Assembly: GCA_028682925.1 (NCBI GenBank)
Contig: JAJRAG010000008.1
Span: 1 to 6,024 of the forward strand
DNA: 6,024 nt
Direction of reading: 5' to 3'
Source of the DNA: Methanomassiliicoccales archaeon
GTDB taxonomy: Archaea; Thermoplasmatota; Thermoplasmata; Methanomassiliicoccales; JACIVX01
The notes beneath the pieces were generated by a model that searched no databases, was not told the origin of the DNA, and was given only the letters and a program-made list of their open reading frames with translations. Position 1 is the stretch's first letter; each line of letters begins with the position of its first letter. Of the stretch, positions 1 to 4,852 are shown piece by piece. The translations under genes and the position numbers were made by a program.

Positions 1-865
1 AGAAATGAATCGTGCCTCCGATACTCAATTGCCGTAAGGCATCTGGGATGAACTCCAGAGCAGAATGAGGGAGATTCATGATGATTCTATCAGAAGGTGG
101 AAGAGTGGGGATGATTGTGCGAGCGTCGCCCCATATTGGGACGACATTCTTGATTCGGTTCATTGCGATGTTGGTTCTCAGGAATTCCACAGCATCCTTG
201 TTCACGTCGATCGCATAGACGATCTTTGGCTCGGCATGCTTGGCAATCATTATCGAGAATGGGCCGACGCCCGCAAACATGTCCGTGACCACCTCTCCCT
301 TTGAGACAAGGGAGGCGATTCTCTCGCGCTCTGAAGCTAACCTCGGATTGAAATAGGCCTTGCGCAGGTCGACCTTCAGCCTTAGACCGCTCTCGACGTG
401 CACTGTCTCGGTCGAATCGTCCCCCGAAATGACCTCCAAGTCCCTCACCCTCAGTTCCCCCTTCACACCCCTATCCAGCGCGACGGTTCGCAGTCGCGGA
501 TGTGTGGAAAGGAGTGCATTGCCGATCATCTCTCGGTAAGGCGTCAGTTGATCCACCAGGCGTATGACGACAATGTCCCCGATCACGTCGAAGGAAGTGG
601 GCAAAAGAGCTACTAGATCGGTCGAGATGTCGACCCTCTTCCGATAATCCACTGTCTTCGGTGTCCGCTCCTCCAGATCCTCCTCGACGAATTCGTATTC
701 GAAATCGACGTCCAAGATCCCAGGACCTGAAGCGATTATGGGAATGATGACAGCGGTCCCATCCCTCTTGATCTTGAGGGACTTGTCGAGCTGTCCAAGC
801 TGTAAAAGCTTTTTACGCATCGATTCCCCTCTATCCTTCGAGACCTTCACGCACCAGGAACGCAC
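1..865 (-). CDS. trm5: tRNA (guanine37-N1)-methyltransferase, Trm5 family (3' end cut by window edge)
   Basis: This enzyme transfers a methyl group from S-adenosylmethionine to N1 of G37 in tRNA, next to the anticodon, which prevents +1 frameshifting. In many archaea it is also the first step toward wyosine. The visible 288 codons show an N-terminal D1-like segment (CVKVSKDRGE at residues 5-14, then LDKSLKIKRDG at 26-36), a middle domain, YFNPRLASERERI at 171-183, a Rossmann SAM-binding loop DMFAGVGPFSI at 195-205, the acidic strand end YAIDVN at 217-222, and the NLP motif at 264-266. The NPRLxxER and NLP motifs favour Trm5 over the paralogue Taw2. Archaeal Trm5 is usually about 330-340 residues, so roughly 45-50 are missing beyond the window. 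I chose the GTG at 865 rather than the ATG at 820 because codons 2-15 continue the conserved family N-terminus. The gene is divergent from dph5, 9 bases away. Confidence 0.92.
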   Translation of the reverse strand, partial: MRSWCVKVSKDRGESMRKKLLQLGQLDKSLKIKRDGTAVIIPIIASGPGILDVDFEYEFVEEDLEERTPKTVDYRKRVDISTDLVALLPTSFDVIGDIVVIRLVDQLTPYREMIGNALLSTHPRLRTVALDRGVKGELRVRDLEVISGDDSTETVHVESGLRLKVDLRKAYFNPRLASERERIASLVSKGEVVTDMFAGVGPFSIMIAKHAEPKIVYAIDVNKDAVEFLRTNIAMNRIKNVVPIWGDARTIIPTLPPSDRIIMNLPHSALEFIPDALRQLSIGGTIHF

Positions 866-871
866 GGTGAT
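866..871 (+). promoter_or_regulatory. Shine-Dalgarno of dph5
   Basis: GGTGAT is complementary to the 3' end of archaeal 16S rRNA (which ends around AUCACCUCC) and lies 3 bases before the TTG at 875. This short spacing is normal for the GGTGAT register. It supports TTG as the dph5 start. It occupies the gap between the two divergent start codons. Confidence 0.55.
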
Positions 872-874
872 GCA

Positions 875-1669
875 TTGGGTGAATTGATATTTGTTGGTTT
901 AGGACTAGGCGGAATGGAGGACATGACTCTGAGAGCTCTGAAGGTCCTGAGGAAATGCGATCAGGTTTTCGCAGAGTTCTACACCTCGAGGATGATTGAC
1001 TCGACGGTTCCAGAATTGGAGAAGCTAATCGAGAAAAAGATCATTCTACTAACGAGAAGAGATGTCGAAGAAGGGGACGTCGTCATCGATGCAGCGAAAG
1101 ATGGCATCGTGGCCTTCATCACTGCAGGCGATCCGATGGTGGCCACGACCCATGTCGAAATCAGGTTGAGAGCCGACAAAGCCGATGTCCCGACCAGATT
1201 GATCCATGGCGCTTCCATACAGACTGCTTGCGCCGCCGCCTTCGGTCTGCAGCCCTACAAGTTCGGAAGGACCGTCACTCTGCCATTCCCTGAGGAGGGC
1301 TTCCAACCTTCCAGTCCGTATGACAATATGCTTGACAACAAGAACAGGGGGCTGCATACTCTGGTCCTACTGGACATAAAAGAGCACGAAGGAAGATACA
1401 TGAGCGCGCAGGATGGGGTCCGATACCTGATGGAGTCTGAGGAGAGAACAGGCAGGGGTCTCATTGACAGCAGAACGCTAATCTGCGCAGGAGCTAGAAT
1501 CGGCTCGGACACAGAGAGAACCGAAGCCGGATATCCGAATCACATACTCACTTTGGATCTTGGCCCGCCCCTCCATGCTCTCATTGTTCCCGGAAGGCTG
1601 CATTTCATTGAGGCAGAGGCCCTCGTCAGATTCGCGAGAGCCCCAGCAGAGATTATGGTCGGGTGCTAG
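875..1669 (+). CDS. dph5: Diphthine synthase (diphthamide biosynthesis methyltransferase)
   Basis: Dph5 uses S-adenosylmethionine to methylate the modified histidine of translation elongation factor 2 repeatedly, giving diphthine on the way to diphthamide. It is a cytosolic enzyme of the tetrapyrrole-methylase (class III methyltransferase) fold. The 264 residues match the usual archaeal length (about 260-270). Family hallmarks in order are the N-terminal GLGLGGMEDMT (8-18), VFAEFYTS (31-38), the SAM-site motif GDPMVATTH (85-93), HGASI (111-115), YKFG (128-131), GLHTLVLLDI (159-168), AGY (about 217-219), and LIVPGRLHFIEAEAL near the C-terminus, where archaeal homologues have PGKLHIVEAE. The start is TTG at 875. 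No ATG or GTG lies in frame just upstream, and the strand GELIFVGLG aligns with the family N-terminus. The gene converges on the FtsZ-like gene, with 33 bases between stop codons and no clear T-rich terminator. Confidence 0.96.
   Translation: MGELIFVGLGLGGMEDMTLRALKVLRKCDQVFAEFYTSRMIDSTVPELEKLIEKKIILLTRRDVEEGDVVIDAAKDGIVAFITAGDPMVATTHVEIRLRADKADVPTRLIHGASIQTACAAAFGLQPYKFGRTVTLPFPEEGFQPSSPYDNMLDNKNRGLHTLVLLDIKEHEGRYMSAQDGVRYLMESEERTGRGLIDSRTLICAGARIGSDTERTEAGYPNHILTLDLGPPLHALIVPGRLHFIEAEALVRFARAPAEIMVGC
887..892 (-). promoter_or_regulatory. Possible TATA-like box for trm5
   Basis: On the minus strand AAATAT is centred about 25 bases upstream of the GTG at 865, the spacing expected for a leaderless archaeal transcript. 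No Shine-Dalgarno precedes that GTG (the upstream bases are CATCACC), which fits leaderless initiation. The box lies inside codons 5-6 of dph5, so its sequence is also under coding constraint and could be a chance match. Confidence 0.4.
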
Positions 1670-1702
1670 AGGAATCATGACCTCGGTTCTTAGAGGCGAC
1701 CA

Positions 1703-2632
1703 TTAGAAAACGTCCAATGACACTCCGACCAACAGAGTGATCCTCAACCTGTCCTGCAAGGACGAATCCGTACATCCCGAATAAAGCAACTTTGCGTTGG
1801 GCAAGCGATACGATACATCACCAATTACTTTTTGGACCGTGGATTGGGCGATATCGGACGAGGAGACGATGACCATTGCAACTCCGACCCTTGAAAGGTC
1901 GAAGTTGAACCAAGGCGAGGAGAAGGCCTCATCTACTGCCTTCAATTCTCGCTCATCTCCCTCTCCCATCCCGATTCCCACCCTGGCGTGTTTCGCTCCA
2001 GAGAAGCTATTGCGAACTTGGTGAAGGTCTTCGACCGTGAGGACCTTCTCCATATCGCCCGGTGGAATCATCATGATATTGTCCATCACGCTGAACGCGT
2101 GCGCGAGAGGAAGGTTCGGTGCTATCTTCAGAAGACCGTCATTCGGATAGGTAATCGCCAAATCCGATGACCAAATCAAATTGGACAGACCTCCCATAGC
2201 CACCTTCTTCCTCTGAGATCCCTCGACAGAGAAGGGAAGAGCAATCGATGCGACCACCATCTTGGATAGCTTCTTGCAGATCTGTGAGACTATCGGAGTC
2301 ACGAAACTACCCGTCTCACCTCCGAGACCAGTGAAGAGAAACATGATGTCGGCCTCGCCGACAGTCTCGATGACTTCATCCTTCCAATCATAGGCAATGG
2401 AGGCAATCATCTGGGGCGGAGTGTCCCTCATGAAGAGTATCTGTTCATCGCTCAGCAGAATCCTCTTGTGAGTTCGAAGGCGCTTGAAATGCTCGGCGGC
2501 TGTGCAAATACTAATGCTTTCGAAACCAGAGTTCGCGATCGCGTTGCATCCTGCGCCCCCGATTCCCACCACCTTGACCCTTGGTCGTGTCTTCTTCTCG
2601 AAACCCCCCATGGCGAGCAGCTCAGAACGCAT
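1703..2632 (-). CDS. Divergent FtsZ/tubulin-superfamily protein with altered GTPase loops
   Basis: The protein (309 residues) is recognisably of the FtsZ fold. It has the T1 nucleotide loop VVGIGGAGCNA (21-31), a T4-like loop TGLGGETGSF (101-110), PFSVEG (133-138, the FtsZ KPFxxEG region), YPNDGLLKI (162-170, FtsZ IPNxxLLxI), a SGA-containing C-terminal domain start (211-213) with GIGMGEGDER (219-228), and a final strand RITLLVGV (297-304). It differs from FtsZ at key places. The tubulin signature GGGTGTG reads GGETGSF, and the T3 GLGAGG loop is absent (ILFMRD occupies that region). The NTD strand end reads CTA (43-45), and the T7 NxDxxD synergy loop reads VxDxxQ (200-205), so one catalytic Asp is lost. 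It ends right after the fold, without the C-terminal tail FtsZ uses to bind membrane anchors. It is neither a canonical FtsZ1/FtsZ2 nor a clear CetZ. A regulatory or non-hydrolysing polymer-associated role is inferred only. The ATG at 2632 is preferred (leaderless promoter spacing); the ATG at 2611 is possible. Confidence 0.9.
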   Translation of the reverse strand: MRSELLAMGGFEKKTRPRVKVVGIGGAGCNAIANSGFESISICTAAEHFKRLRTHKRILLSDEQILFMRDTPPQMIASIAYDWKDEVIETVGEADIMFLFTGLGGETGSFVTPIVSQICKKLSKMVVASIALPFSVEGSQRKKVAMGGLSNLIWSSDLAITYPNDGLLKIAPNLPLAHAFSVMDNIMMIPPGDMEKVLTVEDLHQVRNSFSGAKHARVGIGMGEGDERELKAVDEAFSSPWFNFDLSRVGVAMVIVSSSDIAQSTVQKVIGDVSYRLPNAKLLYSGCTDSSLQDRLRITLLVGVSLDVF

Positions 2633-2658
2633 TGGAGATGTCTATCTTGACACGGTTG

Positions 2659-2671
2659 ATAAATCTTTTTC
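2659..2671 (-). promoter_or_regulatory. BRE/TATA promoter of the FtsZ-like gene
   Basis: On the minus strand the sequence GAAAAAGATTTAT combines a purine-rich BRE-like stretch with a TATA-like core (TTTAT). The core is about 28 bases upstream of the ATG at 2632. With no Shine-Dalgarno before that ATG (upstream is ATCTCCA), this fits a leaderless transcript and supports the longer start. Confidence 0.55.
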
Positions 2672-2772
2672 TAGGGGCCGCATGGTTCAACAACCGATTG
2701 GAGCAACAATGAGAGGGATTTTTCTTAACGAAGACCTGTCATCGGGGCTGGGATCGTTGCCATCAATGTAAT

Positions 2773-2782
2773 CTATATATAC
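2773..2782 (+). promoter_or_regulatory. Strong TATA-like box upstream of the small protein
   Basis: CTATATATAC is the most AT-rich alternating stretch in the window and closely resembles an archaeal TATA box. Its centre is about 28 bases before the ATG at 2806, which suits a leaderless transcript starting at or next to that ATG. It stands back-to-back with the FtsZ-like promoter, about 100 bases away. Confidence 0.6.
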
Positions 2783-2805
2783 AATTGCTTGCGTGGACTG
2801 TCTCG

Positions 2806-3009
2806 ATGCGAATGGAGACTCAGGCGAAACGACCCTATGGATGCGCGTTCGACGCATACGGAGCTGATGAGGCGACTCTTCGAGACCTCACCTGTGACAA
2901 CTGCATCGTGAGCGGTATGGTTTGCGAGTATCGTGGTCTCGCGACCCTGACCCATCTGGCAAAGATCATAGACAAGGATGGACGGATGAACATAGTGTCA
3001 AAACCCTAA
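2806..3009 (+). CDS. Small cysteine-containing protein of unknown function
   Basis: I do not recognise this 67-residue protein. It has four cysteines (13, 30, 33, 40), with a CxxC pair (CDNC at 30-33) and a fourth cysteine seven residues on, which could bind zinc or an iron-sulfur cluster. There is no signal peptide or membrane segment. The N-terminal stretch FDAYGADEATLRD (15-27) faintly recalls the first strand and helix of S-adenosylmethionine decarboxylases, but the rest of that family is missing. The ATG at 2806 is chosen because the TATA-like box at 2773-2782 is correctly spaced for leaderless translation. A TTG at 2785 would lie too close to that box, and the ATG at 2812 is an alternative. 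Being an isolated short reading frame, it could be spurious. The promoter spacing, ordinary residue composition and absence of a competing gene favour it being real. Confidence 0.5.
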   Translation: MRMETQAKRPYGCAFDAYGADEATLRDLTCDNCIVSGMVCEYRGLATLTHLAKIIDKDGRMNIVSKP

Positions 3010-3031
3010 CCTCGTGGTCGCATCACTAGGT

Positions 3032-3057
3032 CTGAGCCTTTTTGAGTCCTGGCTTAG
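3032..3057 (+). terminator. Possible 3' hairpin/T-run terminator of the small protein gene
   Basis: CTGAGCC (3032-3038) can pair with GGCTTAG (3051-3057) with one G-U wobble, leaving a 12-base loop that contains a TTTTT run (3039-3043). It lies 23 bases after the small gene's stop. Archaeal termination mostly depends on T-runs, and this one is short, so the call is tentative. Confidence 0.25.
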
Positions 3058-3061
3058 GGAA

Positions 3062-3078
3062 CGATCACTTGATGATCG
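3062..3078 (+). repeat. Perfect 6-bp inverted repeat, loop of five
   Basis: CGATCA (3062-3067) and TGATCG (3073-3078) are exact inverted repeats around CTTGA. It follows the first hairpin after 4 bases. It could be an operator-like site or an RNA hairpin, but a 6-bp match of this kind can arise by chance. Confidence 0.3.
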
Positions 3079-3204
3079 GAGAGACTTCGACATTTCCAAG
3101 GTCTAGACACTGTCTTTCAGTTCCGCCGCTCGGATCGATTCTCCCTCCATTCTTGTCCGATCATGGAGAAGTGTTTTCTATCGAGAAATCGATTGGGGCC
3201 AGAA

Positions 3205-3212
3205 GAATATTC
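3205..3212 (+). promoter_or_regulatory. Possible TATA-like element of herA
   Basis: GAATATTC, preceded by the purine-rich AGAA, is the best AT-rich candidate upstream of herA. It would place the transcript start near 3235 and give a leader of about 34 bases carrying the Shine-Dalgarno at 3254-3259. The match to the archaeal consensus is only moderate. Confidence 0.3.
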
Positions 3213-3253
3213 GAATCACGTTCGATCGCGTCGTTCGCGCATTGTCTCTTCAA

Positions 3254-3259
3254 AGGAGG
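3254..3259 (+). promoter_or_regulatory. Shine-Dalgarno deciding the herA start
   Basis: AGGAGG, within AAAGGAGGA (3252-3260), is a perfect Shine-Dalgarno 9 bases before the ATG at 3269. It rules against the longer reading from the TTG at 3242, which would put this site inside the coding region. Confidence 0.8.
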
Positions 3260-3268
3260 AACTACCGG

Positions 3269-4819
3269 ATGCACCTAGGTAGGGTCGTAGGCAACAGGGT
3301 CATGGAGATTAGGTTCAGAACGAGTCACGCCGAGGAAGTCCAAGTTGGCGAGCTGCTCGTCGTGGAGGACGGCCTGTCTGAGGTGAAATATCTGATAAGA
3401 GTCATGGACGTCGAGCATGGAGCTGACGCAGACAGGGAAGACTGGATCACGAGAGAAGCTGGAGTCATCCTGGAGAGCGATGCAACTGATGGGAAGTACA
3501 GTCATGCCGAGATAAAAGGCAGACTGTATCGCGTGGGGGTCTGTTCGCCCCTTGGATATACGACCGGGTCCGAATTCAAGAAGGCAAAATCCATACCCGC
3601 GCACTTCTCGATCGTTCGACGGGCCGAGAAGGAGGACTACGAATTCCTGAGCCGCTTCCTCGGCGACATTCAGGTCGGAAGGCTGAGGTCAGGCGACAAG
3701 GTCATCGAATTCCCAGTAGGCATCTCTGGACTATCATTCCCACATCACATCGGGATATTCGCTACGACTGGAATGGGCAAGAGCAACCTGATGAAGGATC
3801 TAGCCTTATCATGCATGAGGATCAGGAGATACGGTTTTCTGATATTCGACCCGCATGGGGAATACTACGACGGTGGTGAACTAAGCAAGAAAGGACTGAT
3901 ACACGCCAACCTGAGCGATTCCCTCGAGGTGTTCAGCAGCAGGGAGCTCAACGGGCCACACAATTCCCTGAGGGTGGCTGCCAACGAGATCGAGATCTCC
4001 GACCTTTCGAATCTGTATGAGTTCACACAGGCACAGCTCGAGTGTCTCCAGGCTGCACAGTATCGCTATGGAGATGCGTGGCTATCCGAGCTGAACACCA
4101 ATGATGTGATGCTGATATTCAATGACCTTGGACAGAGATTCCATGAAGGAACAATAAGTGTCATAAAGAGAAGATTGGAGAGCATCTTCCGTTTTGGACT
4201 AATCGCGAACGATTCCAAGCTCTCAATCACAAGGCACGTAATCGATTGTTTGCATAATTCCAAGGTGGTCTTGATCGACACTTCGAACATGTACGAGGCT
4301 GAGGAGCTCTTGATTTCCACTGTTTTGTCACGGGCAATATTCGACAAGAACAAGTCTCTATATTCCAACAAGATGGATTTTGACCAAATCCCACCTGTTC
4401 TGATAGCGATGGAGGAGGCGCAGAGGGTGCTCGGCCAGGCGAAAGGAACTGTCTTCTCCCAGATAGCAAGGGAGGGCAGGAAGTTCAAGGTGGGACTATG
4501 TGCTGTCTCGCAGCAGCCGAAGCTCATCGACGCCGAAATCATCAGTCAGTTCAACACACTTTTCATCCTGGGTCTTGCGGACAGAAAGGATAGAGAGATA
4601 CTGAAGAATTCCGCAAAGCAGGACATTTCACAACTTGATAACGAAATCCAGATGCTCATGCCTGGAGAAGCGCTCATCGCATCGCCATTCACTCCATTTG
4701 CGATACCTGCGAAGATCCATCTCTTCGAGGACTACGTCGAATCCGACAAAACAAAAGATGATAGAGTGAATATAGAGAGAGGGAACGGAAAACAATCGGC
4801 CGATTTCAGATTCTACTGA
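3269..4819 (+). CDS. herA: HerA-family DNA translocase/helicase ATPase
   Basis: HerA proteins are hexameric ATPases of the FtsK/HerA superfamily that move along DNA. In archaea they usually work with the nuclease NurA and with Mre11-Rad50 in DNA end resection. The 516 residues match the family length. An N-terminal HAS-barrel comes first (GRVVGN at 4-9 through the VGELLVVED strand at 26-34 and YLIRV at 41-45). The ATPase core follows, with Walker A ATTGMGKS (165-172, Lys171), the HerA-typical FDPHGEYYDG (193-202), a Walker B region VLIAMEEAQRVL (377-388) with Glu383 as likely catalytic acid, REGRKF (401-406) holding the likely arginine finger, and the sensor-like SQQP (414-417). Walker B reads MEE where HerA commonly has xDE. 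No nurA, mre11 or rad50 is in the window, so this may be a HerA paralogue rather than the resection enzyme. An antiporter gene follows after 33 bases, probably in the same transcript. Confidence 0.9.
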   Translation: MHLGRVVGNRVMEIRFRTSHAEEVQVGELLVVEDGLSEVKYLIRVMDVEHGADADREDWITREAGVILESDATDGKYSHAEIKGRLYRVGVCSPLGYTTGSEFKKAKSIPAHFSIVRRAEKEDYEFLSRFLGDIQVGRLRSGDKVIEFPVGISGLSFPHHIGIFATTGMGKSNLMKDLALSCMRIRRYGFLIFDPHGEYYDGGELSKKGLIHANLSDSLEVFSSRELNGPHNSLRVAANEIEISDLSNLYEFTQAQLECLQAAQYRYGDAWLSELNTNDVMLIFNDLGQRFHEGTISVIKRRLESIFRFGLIANDSKLSITRHVIDCLHNSKVVLIDTSNMYEAEELLISTVLSRAIFDKNKSLYSNKMDFDQIPPVLIAMEEAQRVLGQAKGTVFSQIAREGRKFKVGLCAVSQQPKLIDAEIISQFNTLFILGLADRKDREILKNSAKQDISQLDNEIQMLMPGEALIASPFTPFAIPAKIHLFEDYVESDKTKDDRVNIERGNGKQSADFRFY

Positions 4820-4835
4820 TGATGAATGGCTTCAC

Positions 4836-4843
4836 GGAGGAGG
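4836..4843 (+). promoter_or_regulatory. Shine-Dalgarno of the antiporter gene
   Basis: GGAGGAGG ends 9 bases before the ATG at 4853. It lies in the 33-base gap after the herA stop, which favours translation from a shared herA-antiporter transcript. An ATG at 4819 overlapping the herA stop opens only a 14-codon frame and is not used here. Confidence 0.7.
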
Positions 4844-4852
4844 ATAGCTGCG

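Larger units (their letters stand above)
3010..3268. other. Noncoding spacer between the small protein and herA
   Basis: These 259 bases contain no convincing gene. A plus-strand open frame crossing into herA has unremarkable composition, no recognisable motif and no ribosome site. The stretch holds two small potential hairpins (3032-3057 and 3062-3078), a TATA-like element near 3205-3212, and the herA Shine-Dalgarno at its end. Confidence 0.6.

Noticed and set aside
65..616. Two plus-strand open frames of 79 and 72 codons.
   Set aside because: They lie antisense to trm5, whose minus-strand frame carries clear family motifs. They are shadows.
804..813. Perfect palindrome AAAAGCTTTT as an operator or dph5 promoter.
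   Set aside because: It is explained by trm5 codons Lys-Lys-Leu-Leu, is GC-interrupted, and fits a TATA box poorly. It would also imply a leader of about 40 bases.
2806..3009. The small protein as an AdoMet decarboxylase (speD).
   Set aside because: Only a short N-terminal resemblance is visible. The autocleavage region (around ESHxSxHTWPE) is absent in this frame and I see no sign of it downstream, so no frameshifted speD.
2866..3080. C/D-box guide RNA suggested by TGATGA occurrences near 2868 and 3069.
   Set aside because: The C box at 3069 lacks the leading purine and no correctly spaced CTGA D box follows. The one near 2868 lies inside the small coding region.
3042..3278. A 78-codon plus-strand open frame in the herA leader.
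   Set aside because: It has no ribosome site or recognisable motif, would overlap the herA start, and reads straight through the herA Shine-Dalgarno.
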